Of a DNA stretch of 64,000 nt, positions 23,849 through 33,508 are shown in pieces. The position numbers were made by a program, and so were the translations under genes. The stretch's first letter is position 1. Every line of letters starts with the position of its first letter. The stretch comes from Marinicella meishanensis (lineage in GTDB: Bacteria > Pseudomonadota > Gammaproteobacteria > Xanthomonadales > Marinicellaceae). Below the pieces are notes generated by a model that was not told the DNA's origin, did not search any database, and was given only the letters and a program-made list of their open reading frames with translations. The stretch is taken from contig NZ_JAIOUV010000012.1 of the NCBI RefSeq assembly GCF_019931145.1, forward strand, positions 1 to 64,000, written 5' to 3'.

Positions 23849-26730
23849 TGACAGGCTTCGCAGTCAGGATCCAGGATCGAACAGGCCAAAGGCGCTTGTG
23901 ATCCGGGTTGGGTGTCGACTGGGGGTGCCTGGTTCGAGCTGGCGTCCACGCTTTTCTCCACGTGGGTGGCGCCAACCGAGCGCAAGTAGTAAGTGGTTTT
24001 CAGGCCGCGGACCCAAGCCAATTTGTACAAGGAGTCCAGTTTTTTGCCTGAAGGCTCGACCATGTACAGGTTCAGTGATTGACCTTGGTCGATCCATTTT
24101 TGGCGGCGTGAGGCCGCTTCCACCAACCAACGCGGATCCACCTCGAAGGCGGTGGCGTATTTGGCTTTCAGGTTGTCGGGCACGCGGTCAATCGGTTGCA
24201 CGCTGCCGTCGAAATATTTCAGGTCGTTGACCATCACGTCATCCCACAGGTCCAGGGCTTTCAAGTCTTCAACCAGGTAGGGGTTGATGACGGTGAATTC
24301 ACCGGACAGGTTGGATTTAACGAACAGGTTCTGGTACACCGGCTCGACCGATTGCGACACGCCGGAAATGTTCGAGATGGTGGCGGTCGGCGCAATGGCC
24401 ATGGTGTTGGAGTTGCGCATGCCTTGGTTTTTGACTTTCTCGCGCAGCTCATCCCAATCCATGCTCATGCTTTGGTCCTGGTCGATGAATTGGCCGCGCT
24501 CGTCTTTCAACATTTGTACCGAATCAATCGGCAAGATGCCTTGTGACCACAGCGAACCGTCATACGATGGGTAGGTGCCGCGTTCTTCGGCCAGATCGCT
24601 GGAGGCGTTGATCGCGTAGTAGGACACCGCTTCCATGGTTTGGTCAGCGAAATCAATCGCCGCTTCGGTGGCATAAGCCAGGTCCTGGATGTACAGGGCG
24701 TCCTGGAATCCCATCAGACCGAGGCCAACGGGACGGTGCCGCAAGTTCGAACGACGCGCTTGTGGTACCGAGTAGAAGTTGTAATCGATCACGTTGTCCA
24801 GCATGCGCATGGCGGTGGTGATGGTTTTCTGCAATTTCTTGTGATCGATGCCTTGTTCATTCACATGGTGAGGCAGGTTGACCGAGCCCAGGTTACACAC
24901 CGCGATTTCTTCATCGGAGGTGTTCAAGGTGATCTCGGTACACAGGTTCGATGAGTGGACCACGCCGACGTGTTGTTGTGGCGAACGGATGTTACAAGGG
25001 TCTTTGAAGGTGATCCAGGGGTGACCGGTTTCGAACAACATGCCGAGCATCTTGCGCCACAGGTCGTTGGCTTGGATCACTTTGAAGTTTTTGATTTGGC
25101 CGTCTTGGGCCAATTGCTCGTATGCTTCGTATTTTTCTTTGAAGGCTTTGCCGTACAGGTCGTGCAACTCAGGCACTTCTTCCGGCGAGAACAGGGTCCA
25201 GGATTCGTCTTTGGCCACCCGCTCCATGAACAAATCTGGGATCCAGTTGGCGGTGTTCATGTCATGCGTGCGGCGGCGGTCGTCACCGGTGTTTTTGCGC
25301 AGTTCCAAAAATTCTTCCATGTCGACGTGCCAGGTTTCCAGGTAGGCACACATGGCGCCTTTGCGCTTGCCGCCTTGGTTCACCGCCACGGCGGTGTCGT
25401 TGGCCACTTTCAGGAACGGCACCACGCCTTGTGATTCACCGTTGGTGCCTTTGATGTGTGAGCCGAGGCCCCGCACGCGGGTCCAGTCGTTGCCCAGACC
25501 GCCGGCGTATTTCGACAACAGCGCGTCGTCTTTGATGGCGCTGAAGATGCCGTCCAAATCGTCGGGCACGGTGGTCAGGTAGCAGCTGGACAGCTGTGGA
25601 CGCAAGGTGCCGGAGTTGAACAAAGTGGGTGTCGAACTCATGAAATCAAAGGAGCTCAACAAATCATAAAATTCAATGGCGCGGGCTTCGCGGTCGATCT
25701 CGTTGATCGCCAGGCCCATGGACACGCGCATGAAGAAGGCTTGGGGCAATTCGATGCGGGTTTTGCCCATGTGGATGAAGTAGCGATCGAACAGGGTTTG
25801 CAAACCGAGGTAGGTGAACTTCTTGTCACGCTCGGGTTTGATCGCTTGGGCCAGGCGCTCGATGTCATAACGACCCAGCTCGGCGTCCAACAGGTTCAAT
25901 TCAATGCCGCGCTGCAGGTATTTACCGAAGTAATCAGGATACACTTCGGCCATGTCTTTTTGGGTGGCGGTTCTGGGCTCACCATAGATAAAGCTCAAGG
26001 CCTGGGTGCGGATGCCGTCCATCAACAAGCGGGCGGTGACCTGTGAGTAGTTCGGGTCTTTTTCGATCAACACCCGTGCTGACATGGTCAGTGAGGCGTT
26101 GACGTCTTTTTCGGCCATGCCGTCGAACAGGTTGCGCCGCACGTCTTTGGCAATCAATTCTTTGGTCACCCCTTTCAAGCCCCGGGTGGCATCGGTGATC
26201 AGCGTGTCGATGCGCTCAAAATCCAACGGCTTGCGGTTGCCTTCGCCATCGATCACGTGCAACACGTCTTCGGCTGGTGCTGGCGTTGCTTCTTTTTTCG
26301 CGGCTTTGGCTTGGGCCCGGGCGCGCTTCTCGTTTTGTTTCTCGCGATACAACACATAGTTACGGGCGGCCTTGTGTTCGCCGGCCCGCATCATCGACAG
26401 TTCGACTTGGTCCTGGATGTCTTCGATGTGTACGGTGCCACCGTCTTCCATGTGTCGGAACAGCGCGTAGTGCACCTGTTCAGCCAATTTTTCCACGGTT
26501 TCGCGGATCCGGCGGGAGGCGGCGGCTTGTCCACCTTCCACGGCCAGGAACGCTTTGGTCATGGCCACTTGGATTTTGGATTGATCGTATTCAGTCACTT
26601 TTCCATTGCGACGAATCACCTTAAATGGCGATGATTTTGCGGTGGCTGAAGTTTGATCTGTTTGGGGGTGGTTGGTTTCTTTTCCTTGAATTTGGCTGGC
26701 TTGGTTCGACTCTTGATCAGTTTGTTGCAT
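23845..26730 (-). CDS. nrdA: Class I ribonucleotide reductase, alpha (catalytic) subunit
   Basis: The 961-aa protein reduces ribonucleoside diphosphates in the cytosol with NrdB. Two ATP-cone-like regulatory domains lie at the N-terminus (about 30-125 and 150-245), the second more divergent. The catalytic barrel shows SSCYL, the N-x-C-x-E motif in SSNLCTEI, VCNLGS, and the radical-transfer Tyr pair in TTYYLRSVGA. The C-terminal CEAC pair passes electrons from thioredoxin or glutaredoxin. The size is large because of the double cone and a Lys/Ala-rich linker. Confidence 0.96.
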   Translation of the reverse strand: MQQTDQESNQASQIQGKETNHPQTDQTSATAKSSPFKVIRRNGKVTEYDQSKIQVAMTKAFLAVEGGQAAASRRIRETVEKLAEQVHYALFRHMEDGGTVHIEDIQDQVELSMMRAGEHKAARNYVLYREKQNEKRARAQAKAAKKEATPAPAEDVLHVIDGEGNRKPLDFERIDTLITDATRGLKGVTKELIAKDVRRNLFDGMAEKDVNASLTMSARVLIEKDPNYSQVTARLLMDGIRTQALSFIYGEPRTATQKDMAEVYPDYFGKYLQRGIELNLLDAELGRYDIERLAQAIKPERDKKFTYLGLQTLFDRYFIHMGKTRIELPQAFFMRVSMGLAINEIDREARAIEFYDLLSSFDFMSSTPTLFNSGTLRPQLSSCYLTTVPDDLDGIFSAIKDDALLSKYAGGLGNDWTRVRGLGSHIKGTNGESQGVVPFLKVANDTAVAVNQGGKRKGAMCAYLETWHVDMEEFLELRKNTGDDRRRTHDMNTANWIPDLFMERVAKDESWTLFSPEEVPELHDLYGKAFKEKYEAYEQLAQDGQIKNFKVIQANDLWRKMLGMLFETGHPWITFKDPCNIRSPQQHVGVVHSSNLCTEITLNTSDEEIAVCNLGSVNLPHHVNEQGIDHKKLQKTITTAMRMLDNVIDYNFYSVPQARRSNLRHRPVGLGLMGFQDALYIQDLAYATEAAIDFADQTMEAVSYYAINASSDLAEERGTYPSYDGSLWSQGILPIDSVQMLKDERGQFIDQDQSMSMDWDELREKVKNQGMRNSNTMAIAPTATISNISGVSQSVEPVYQNLFVKSNLSGEFTVINPYLVEDLKALDLWDDVMVNDLKYFDGSVQPIDRVPDNLKAKYATAFEVDPRWLVEAASRRQKWIDQGQSLNLYMVEPSGKKLDSLYKLAWVRGLKTTYYLRSVGATHVEKSVDASSNQAPPVDTQPGSQAPLACSILDPDCEACQ

Positions 26731-26736
26731 TTGAAT

Positions 26737-26764
26737 GATTACACTACTTCTTAGATTACACTAC
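26737..26764. repeat. Tandem 11-bp direct repeat before nrdA
   Basis: GATTACACTAC occurs at 26737-26747 and 26754-26764, 17 bp apart, in the nrdA leader just before the start codon. Two identical sites about 1.6 helical turns apart could bind a regulator of nrdAB. They do not clearly match the NrdR box. Confidence 0.45.
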
Positions 26765-26829
26765 ACCGGTTTGTGCCATCTTGATGTGACACTTTTTGGT
26801 ACCCGACACGACTCTCTCATTCAGTTGAT

Positions 26830-26859
26830 AATATCTTACTTTTTCAATCGCTGGCAAGG
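26830..26859 (-). promoter_or_regulatory. Predicted nrdA promoter
   Basis: On the minus strand TTGCCA (26859-26854) and TATTAT (26835-26830) are 18 bp apart, giving a leader of roughly 90 nt before nrdA that carries the direct repeats. Confidence 0.5.
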
Positions 26860-26977
26860 AGAAAATGGCTTTAATTTTTTGCCCAACCAAATATCAATGA
26901 CTTAGCAAAATGTCTTCATTTTTGCGTCGAAGTTCGGTTGAAACTGGTGGCCCATTTTAGCCGAATTCGCATTCGAT

Positions 26978-28330
26978 TTATGTGACCGGTTGGGGGTTTT
27001 TCAGCGCGGTTTTGAAACGGAAGCGCACGGTGTTCAGCACCGCCGCTGCGGTCAAGCCAACAATGATGCCGATCCACAAACCCGGGGCGCCCATGCCACG
27101 CTCGAAGCACAGGTACCAGGACACCACGAAACCCAAAAACCAGAAGGAAAAGATGTTGGAAAGCATGATGAAATTCATGTCCTTGATACCGCGCAAAGCC
27201 CCGGCTGACGCCACTTGGATGCCATCGGACAGTTGGAACACAGCGGCGTAGAACAGCAGGTTGATGGCGATGGTGGCCACCGCCACATCGCGGGTGTACA
27301 GGGCCACGATCTGCGGCGCGAACAACACCGTCACGGTGGCCGCGAACACCTGGGTCAACAGCACCAGCGAGATGCCGAAAAAGCCGGCATTTTTGATGTC
27401 GTAAGGATTCTTGCGCCCCACCGCATTGCCGACCCGAATGGTGATGCCCATCGACAGTCCCAGGGGCACCATGAACAACAAGGAAGCGAAGTTCAATGCG
27501 ATCTGATGGGCGGCCACCACTTCGGTCGCCAAAGACGAGGCCAGCAGGGTGATGATGGAGAAGAATCCAACCTCGGCGAACATCGACATGCCGATCGGAA
27601 AACCGAGTTTGAAAAAGCCCCAAATCTCACCCCAATGTGGTCGGTCGAGTTGCGCGAAAACGCGGTAGCGGCCGATGATTTTGTGCTTGTGGGTGATGAC
27701 GGTGTAGCTCACCATTTGGATGAACAACACAGTGGCGGTGGCATAACCGCACCCTTGGGCACCCAGTTGTGGGAAGCCCAATTTGCCGAACATCAAAATG
27801 TAGTTCAACGGGATGTTCAACAGCAGCCCGAGGAAACTGACGTACATGGTGGTTTTGGTCACCGACAGGCCATCGGCCAAATAGCGAAAGGCCACAAAAA
27901 AGGACAAGGGCAAGGCGCCCCAGGACAGTGCATGCAAATAGGCGGTGGCCTCAGGAATCACCTCGGCCTGGGTGTTGAACAGGGCAAACAAGGGGTCCAT
28001 CATGCGGATCACCGCGGTGAACAACAAACCCAGGATCAGGGCCAACCACAAAGTCTGGCGGAAGAACGGCGCGATCTGATCGTGTTCATCGGCCCCATCC
28101 ATGGCCGAGATCACCGAGGGGATCGCCATCAGAATACCGAACACGAACAAAATGGCCGTGGCCCACAAGGAACTGCCGACCGCCACTGCCGCCAAGGTCA
28201 CCGAACCCAAGCGTCCGGCCATCACCGTGTCGACAAAAGTCATGGCCACCACGGTGATCTGGCTGATGATCAACGGCAGCGACAGCTTGATGGTTTGGGT
28301 GATGTGCCGTTTGAACGGCATCGGTTCCAT
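26978..28330 (-). CDS. MATE-family multidrug efflux protein
   Basis: The 450-aa inner-membrane protein has about twelve helices and two MatE halves (for example LPLIISQITVVAMTFVDTVMAGRLG near the N-terminus, split by the family's short loops, and the mirrored LGLSMGITIRVGNAVG in the second half). MATE proteins export cationic drugs and metabolites by Na+ or H+ antiport. Size is normal for NorM-type proteins. It is divergent from the reductase gene at 28398. Confidence 0.92.
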   Translation of the reverse strand: MEPMPFKRHITQTIKLSLPLIISQITVVAMTFVDTVMAGRLGSVTLAAVAVGSSLWATAILFVFGILMAIPSVISAMDGADEHDQIAPFFRQTLWLALILGLLFTAVIRMMDPLFALFNTQAEVIPEATAYLHALSWGALPLSFFVAFRYLADGLSVTKTTMYVSFLGLLLNIPLNYILMFGKLGFPQLGAQGCGYATATVLFIQMVSYTVITHKHKIIGRYRVFAQLDRPHWGEIWGFFKLGFPIGMSMFAEVGFFSIITLLASSLATEVVAAHQIALNFASLLFMVPLGLSMGITIRVGNAVGRKNPYDIKNAGFFGISLVLLTQVFAATVTVLFAPQIVALYTRDVAVATIAINLLFYAAVFQLSDGIQVASAGALRGIKDMNFIMLSNIFSFWFLGFVVSWYLCFERGMGAPGLWIGIIVGLTAAAVLNTVRFRFKTALKNPQPVT

Positions 28331-28397
28331 GATGTTTTCAATGACCTCTTGTGGTGATTCGATTAAACTGTTGGTATTCTTCTGTGGGATTCAGACC

Positions 28398-29414
28398 ATG
28401 ACGCAAACAACGGCACATTCGGCGACCGATACGGCAGCACATAAAATGGCTTTTGTGACGGGTGCCACCGGTTTCCTTGGCAGGCATTTGTGTCGCCAGT
28501 TGGTAGCGGCCAATTGGCAAGTCACGGCGATGTGTCGAAGCATACCAGAAAATGCCTTGGAAGGGGTCAATTATGTCACCGCTGATTTGTTGGATCCGGC
28601 TTCCTTGGAGGCCGCGGTGCCTGCCGGGGTTGATGCCATCTTCCACACCGCCGCCGACACCAACACCTGGCGCAAAAACAACCCCCGACAGATTGCCACC
28701 AATGTCGGTGGCACCCACAACCTGATCAACGCCGCCGAAGCCCAAGGGGCCAAGCGTTGGGTGCACGTTTCATCGATCACCACCTATGGGGTCGACCACG
28801 AGGGCATGATTGACCTCGACGATGACAGCGAGCAGCATGGCCTGGACAGTTGGGTCAATTACGTGCAAACCAAAAGTCAGGCCGAACGCCTGGTGAAGAA
28901 TCACACCCAAGCGTTGAACGTGGTGGTGGTCAACCCGACCCACATCATCGGCCCGGATGATCAGCACAATTGGATCCGCTTGTTCAAAATGATGATCAAC
29001 GACGCCCTGCCGACGGTGCCGGTGGGGGCCGGTTCTTTTGTCGATGTCCGCGATGTGGCCGCCGGTTGCATCCAAGCGGCCGAGCAGGGCCAGGTCGGGG
29101 CCAATTACATCCTCGGCGGACACAACCTGAATTTTGATCAGTTCATCGATGCGGTGGCCAAGGCGTTTGACTTGACTGTGACCAAACGCCGCAAACCGAT
29201 GGGCTTGATCAAACTGGTGGCACAACTGCAATCACGTTTCGCCTACCTTACCGGCAAGGAACCGGATTTGACCCCCGAGTCCTTGCAGATCATTTCCCAT
29301 GAGTACCGCACCGACAGCCCAGGGGCCAAGCAAGATTTGGGCTATGTCATCACGCCGCTGGATCAGACCTTAAATGACATCAAGGTCAATTTGACCGAGC
29401 GGGGCATTTTGTGA
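28398..29414 (+). CDS. Extended short-chain dehydrogenase/reductase (NAD-dependent epimerase family)
   Basis: The 338-aa protein has an N-terminal Rossmann motif TGATGFLGRHL (about residues 21-31) and the catalytic YxxxK as YVQTK near 154. It resembles dihydroflavonol-4-reductase/HpnA-like enzymes, but the substrate cannot be told. I use the ATG at 28398; one at 28446 would remove 16 residues of low complexity and is possible. It overlaps the next gene by 4 nt (GTGA). Confidence 0.88.
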   Translation: MTQTTAHSATDTAAHKMAFVTGATGFLGRHLCRQLVAANWQVTAMCRSIPENALEGVNYVTADLLDPASLEAAVPAGVDAIFHTAADTNTWRKNNPRQIATNVGGTHNLINAAEAQGAKRWVHVSSITTYGVDHEGMIDLDDDSEQHGLDSWVNYVQTKSQAERLVKNHTQALNVVVVNPTHIIGPDDQHNWIRLFKMMINDALPTVPVGAGSFVDVRDVAAGCIQAAEQGQVGANYILGGHNLNFDQFIDAVAKAFDLTVTKRRKPMGLIKLVAQLQSRFAYLTGKEPDLTPESLQIISHEYRTDSPGAKQDLGYVITPLDQTLNDIKVNLTERGIL

Positions 29415-30118
29415 CCGCCAAGGCATCACCCTATCGGCACCAACGATTGATCTTCGATGCCGACAACACCTTGTTTGATTTTGATCAGGCCGAAGCCCAT
29501 GCCTTGGTCAGCACCTTGCGGCATTTTGCCATGCCCACACCCGAGGGCCTGATCGACCATTACCGCCAGATGAATGTGGCCCTGTGGCAACAACTGGATG
29601 CCAAACAAATCGGCATCGCCGAATTGAAACAGCGGCGCGCGGAAAGTGTGTTTGATTTTGTCGGCGCCGCCCACACCGACCACGAAACCTTCAGTGTCCA
29701 ATACCTGGATGCTTTGGCGGAACAGCAATGTTTGTTGGCGGCGGTAAAAGAAACCCTGGCGGCACTGTCGGCCCATTGTGAGATGGCAATCATCACCAAC
29801 GGTTTGGCCCGGGTGCAAAAACCGCGCTTTGCCAACAGCGAGATCCAACACCATTTTGGCGCGCTGGTGATTTCCGAAGAATTGGGGGTGGCCAAACCCG
29901 AACCAGAAATCTTTGAGCACACCTGCGACCTGATGGGTTGGAGCGATCCGGCCCAAGTGTTGATGGTCGGTGACAACTACCGCTGCGACATCCAAGGCGC
30001 CGCCGATTTCGGCATGCAAACCTGTTGGTTCAACCTGCGCCAAATCCCCCACAGCCACCAAGACCACAACCACGAAATCCACCACTTCGGCCAGTTGTTG
30101 GATGTGCTCAGGGTTTGA
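29411..30118 (+). CDS. HAD-family phosphatase, YjjG-like nucleotidase
   Basis: This 235-aa protein shows all four HAD motifs: DADNTLFDFD (I), IITNG (II), the Lys in VAKPEPEIF (III) and MVGDNYRCDIQGA (IV). The pattern is closest to YjjG-type 5'-nucleotidases that act on pyrimidine nucleotides. GTG start overlaps the previous stop, so the two genes are co-transcribed. Confidence 0.88.
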   Translation: MTAKASPYRHQRLIFDADNTLFDFDQAEAHALVSTLRHFAMPTPEGLIDHYRQMNVALWQQLDAKQIGIAELKQRRAESVFDFVGAAHTDHETFSVQYLDALAEQQCLLAAVKETLAALSAHCEMAIITNGLARVQKPRFANSEIQHHFGALVISEELGVAKPEPEIFEHTCDLMGWSDPAQVLMVGDNYRCDIQGAADFGMQTCWFNLRQIPHSHQDHNHEIHHFGQLLDVLRV

Positions 30119-30149
30119 GTTTTATATGAAGTGATTGCGTTCTGCGAAT

Positions 30150-31060
30150 TGGCTTCGACAAGCTCAGCCACCTTAAAATTAAGCTCACTGAGCACTTCGT
30201 CAAGCTCAGCATAACACCTGTCGAAGTGATGAAAACTTCAAGCATCCTCTCAACCCAACATCGACTGAAGTCGATGTGCCGGGATAGATGATTCGATGCG
30301 CCAAGGCATGACATTGGAGCGTCGGCTTCAGCCGACGATATGGCGGATGGCCATCCGGCATCACATAGTGGCACCCAATCAAGTTGAGTATAGGCTTTGG
30401 CAGGTGTCGTGCTTTTCACCAGGCTTCGACAAGCTCAGCCACCTTATGATTTAAGCTCACTGAGCCTGAAGTGATAGAAACTTCAAACATCCTCTCAACC
30501 CAACATCGACTGAAGTCGATGCTCCGGGATAGATGATTCGATGCGCCAGGGGTATGAATTGGAGCGTCGGCTTCAGCCGACGACATGGCGGATGGCTATC
30601 CGGCATCCCAATGGGTTCTTGGGTATTCTCAAACATGGCTTCGACAGGCTCAGCCAGCTTATGATTTAAGCTCAATGAGCCTGTCGAAGCGCACAGCCTC
30701 CTTATTAAACCATACAGAAAACATCAAAGATCACTGAGCTTGTCGAAGTGAAAGAAACTTCAAGCATCTTCATGGCCCAACATCGACTGAAGTCGATGCT
30801 CCGGGATAGATGATTTTATGCGCCATCATTCGAAGGCGCGGACGCTTCAATCTATGTCGTTGGGAGTCTGGAGAACCCATTTCATGGCGTTCCTGAATTA
30901 ACCAATGCTCAGGATTAAACAAACAATAATTTGTCATCCTGAGCGAGTGGATCGAGTCGAAGGATCTCCTTAATTTCAATGGTTGGTCATCATAATGAGC
31001 AGCCTGGCATCAAGAGATCTTTCGACTTCGCTGCGCTGCGCTCAAGATGACCATTTAAAT
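30150..31060. repeat. Palindromic repeat cluster 1 (BIME-like)
   Basis: This gene-free interval is filled by mosaic repeats. CATCGACTGAAGTCGATG lies at 30259, 30504 and 30781; CGTCGGCTTCAGCCGACG at 30320 and 30565; and CTTCGACA(A/G)GCTCAG with its complement CTGAGC(C/T)TGTCGAAG occurs many times, forming long hairpins. The first two units are about 245 bp apart and similar along their length. The same three modules return in cluster 2. It lies downstream of the HAD gene and before a convergent gene. Confidence 0.9.
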
Positions 31061-31063
31061 TAT

Positions 31064-31633
31064 TCACCCCGCCGCTGGCCACAGCCAGGCGAAGGTGCCG
31101 GCGGCCACTGCGGCATAGATCAAGGCGTCCAACAGGTAGCGCATGGAGTTGGACCAGGGGTGGCCATACCAAATGGAAAACGGCAACAAGCCCCAGCCGT
31201 AGGTCAAAAAGCCCACCGCCATCACCAAGCGGAACACCACCAGGTAATCAGCCCCGGTGGGCAAAGCCTGGGTGGCGACATAGGCCATCAACAGACAACC
31301 CACAATGAAGAACAGGATTTGTTGGCCCAACAGCTTACCCATCGGTGGCATGCCTTTGTTCATCACCGTGACCATGGCCACGGGACCCTGGTTGAACTTG
31401 GCTTGCATCGACTCTTCGGCCATGTCCTTCATGTCGTGACAATAAGGCATGGAATACAAACCCGGGGCCGGGTCACCCGCACGCATGGCATCGGACACCT
31501 GGTCTTCATTACCCAGCGGCCTGTAATCGGCGTTGTGATATTTCAACACCATGTGAATGATGGCGCTGGCGATCCAACAAAACACCCCAGCCAGAACGAT
31601 TGGCAACCACAGTTGCAACAAAGTAACAGACAT
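31064..31633 (-). CDS. Four-helix membrane protein of unknown function (189 aa)
   Basis: Hydrophobic segments lie at about residues 5-28, 100-120, 125-150 and 160-182, with a hydrophilic Met/Asp-rich region between the first and second. GAGGAGG stands 8 nt before the ATG at 31633, which rules out the longer frame. I do not recognise a named family. Confidence 0.8.
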   Translation of the reverse strand: MSVTLLQLWLPIVLAGVFCWIASAIIHMVLKYHNADYRPLGNEDQVSDAMRAGDPAPGLYSMPYCHDMKDMAEESMQAKFNQGPVAMVTVMNKGMPPMGKLLGQQILFFIVGCLLMAYVATQALPTGADYLVVFRLVMAVGFLTYGWGLLPFSIWYGHPWSNSMRYLLDALIYAAVAAGTFAWLWPAAG

Positions 31634-31798
31634 AAAGACCTCCTCAATGGTTTTTTTATTCAGTATACGCCTGTGTGTGGAAATGTTCAAAAAGTTTAAT
31701 CAATTCAGTCACCTAAGTCCGCATCAGATCCACGTCGTCAGGGTTGAACCCATTCCTGTGATAATATGTATGGAGTCACATTAAAAAGGAGTTTATTC

Positions 31799-32113
31799 AT
31801 GAAAAAGTATTTGATCTCTGCCACCTGCAGTTTACTGATGGCTACCCTGTTGCCTTTCGTGGCGGTGGCAATGTATGAGCCAATGAACCTGTCTGAGGTC
31901 ACAGCGCCCATTCTGGAAACGGCCGTGATTGATGGCAGCGAGCATGTCACTCACAGCAGCCAGTCAGTGGGGATCGCCGGTCAGTTGGCATTTTATTTTT
32001 CCAGTGCCGAGACTTTTATGTATTACCTGAAAATGGTACTGACTTGGTTTCTGCCCATGTTCATCGTGGCGACCCTGTCAACCTGGATCAACGCCCGCAC
32101 CATGGACCGGTGA
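31799..32113 (+). CDS. Small exported or membrane protein (104 aa)
   Basis: The N-terminal segment MKKYLISATCSLLMATLL looks like a signal peptide or anchor, and a second hydrophobic helix (about 75-95) lies near the C-terminus. AGGAG stands 8 nt before the ATG at 31799. No family recognised. Confidence 0.7.
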   Translation: MKKYLISATCSLLMATLLPFVAVAMYEPMNLSEVTAPILETAVIDGSEHVTHSSQSVGIAGQLAFYFSSAETFMYYLKMVLTWFLPMFIVATLSTWINARTMDR

Positions 32114-32246
32114 ATTGGTTTGGTGGTCGGGACATATCTGTGAGGTCGATATCAAAATAAGTACCAAAAGATTGTCTGCAGAAGGCCACTTTGGTTAGAA
32201 TCGATTCTGTTGCGAACCACCTACCCGAGAGGTCACCGCCCCCATC

Positions 32247-32837
32247 ATGTCAGCAAAAGACAGCCACATCACCGAAGATGACGACGCTTTCAAAGTGCTG
32301 TTGGCGGCGTGGAAAAACGGTGATCGGGAGGCCGAACGGCAGTTGATTGAGCTGTTGTATCCGCAGATTCACCGCATCGCCAAGCATCAATTCAAGTCCA
32401 GACAGGCCAGTGCCATGCAAACCACTGAAATTGTCAATGAAGCCTTCATCAAGTTGCAAGCGGCCAAGGGCTTGGAACTCAAGGACCGGTCACACTTTTT
32501 TGCCCTGACTGCACGGGTCATGCGCCACGTGGTGGTGAATCATTTTCGGGACGAGACCCGAGACAAACGGGGTGGGGCGGATCAGTTGTTGACCATTGAC
32601 CGGTTTGCTGAAGTCATTGAATCGCCAGAATCGTCGGTTTTTGATTGGTTGCAAGTTGATCGCTTGTTGACCGATTTATCCGGCATTGATTTTGATGCTG
32701 CCCAAGTGGTGGAGTACCGGGTGTTCGCTGACCTGACCATTCCAGAAGTGGCAGAGGTCATGAACACCAGTGAATCCACCGTGTCCCGAAATTGGCAGTT
32801 TGCCCGTTTGTGGCTGTTGGCCCAATTGAATCACTGA
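32247..32837 (+). CDS. ECF sigma factor, X6-type
   Basis: The 196-aa protein has sigma region 2 (LYPQIHRIAKHQF through RHVVVNHFRDETRDKRGG) and region 4 (FADLTIPEVAEVMNTSESTVSRNWQFARLWL). It matches the ECF subfamily called sigma-70 X6 that is frequent in Xanthomonadales-like bacteria, often linked to secreted-protein genes and protein kinases. No anti-sigma gene is adjacent. A terminator follows. Confidence 0.88.
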   Translation: MSAKDSHITEDDDAFKVLLAAWKNGDREAERQLIELLYPQIHRIAKHQFKSRQASAMQTTEIVNEAFIKLQAAKGLELKDRSHFFALTARVMRHVVVNHFRDETRDKRGGADQLLTIDRFAEVIESPESSVFDWLQVDRLLTDLSGIDFDAAQVVEYRVFADLTIPEVAEVMNTSESTVSRNWQFARLWLLAQLNH

Positions 32838-32864
32838 TCCCATTGAGTTTTTGTATGGGGCAAG

Positions 32865-32893
32865 AAAAAAGGCTGCAATCAGCAGCCTTTTTT
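32865..32893. terminator. Intrinsic terminator after the ECF sigma gene
   Basis: GAAAAAAGGCTGC, a short loop and GCAGCCTTTTTT form a hairpin with flanking A- and T-runs. It serves the sigma gene on the plus strand and could also stop the convergent gene at 32958. Confidence 0.85.
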
Positions 32894-32957
32894 AATGGAA
32901 TGACCCATGCCAGTGGGGAGACTCCTCCGCTCGCTTGGCTCGGTCTAAATGACTGCC

Positions 32958-33494
32958 CTATGCGCCGTTGAGGGCCGCGTCGAATTCCTCTTTGGCGTGT
33001 TGGAATTGGGACAGGGCTTTTTCGACGTACATCATCACTTCATCGACGTAGCCGTCGGTGGAAGCCGACCAGACGCGGTTGATGTAGCGTTCGCCGGCGG
33101 CGAAGCTGGACATGATGTCGGCGTAGTGTTGGATGCTGAACAGGTGTTTCATCGATTCGCGGGCCTCGGCGAAGTTCATCAGGTCTTCGCGGAACAGCTT
33201 GTCGATTTCAAAGCGCATTTCGTAAGTCGGCACTTTGTCTTTGCGGCCATTGAGGGCTTCGAGGTTGGTCAACACGTTGTTCAAAGAATCGATCAAGACC
33301 TGCTTGTTGTTTTGCAACAAGTCGCCGTGCTTGGCGGCGGCATTGGACTCACGTTTGTAGATGATGGCGGCGATGATACCGACCAACATGATCGGTAAGA
33401 AATACGTCCAGTTCATGGTCCGCTCATCCAGTGAAGCCATATAGGCGCCGGCCAGGAAAGCCAGGATCACCAAAATAAATGCAATGTTTTTCAT
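32958..33494 (-). CDS. Membrane protein with cytoplasmic helical tail (178 aa), downstream of the OPT transporter
   Basis: Two hydrophobic helices (residues 3-20 and 29-46) precede a long helical hydrophilic region. The gene starts 14 nt after the OPT transporter stop, with AGGAG before its ATG, so it is in the same operon and may assist the transporter. No family recognised. Confidence 0.78.
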   Translation of the reverse strand: MKNIAFILVILAFLAGAYMASLDERTMNWTYFLPIMLVGIIAAIIYKRESNAAAKHGDLLQNNKQVLIDSLNNVLTNLEALNGRKDKVPTYEMRFEIDKLFREDLMNFAEARESMKHLFSIQHYADIMSSFAAGERYINRVWSASTDGYVDEVMMYVEKALSQFQHAKEEFDAALNGA

Positions 33495-33508
33495 GTGTGT
33501 TCTCCTGA

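Noticed and set aside
26731-26860. NrdR boxes before nrdA
   Set aside because: The ACAC-rich repeats do not give the 16-bp palindromic NrdR consensus in the right spacing.
27215-28357. A 380-codon plus-strand open frame
   Set aside because: It is antisense to the MATE transporter and has the Gln/His/Gly composition of a shadow frame.
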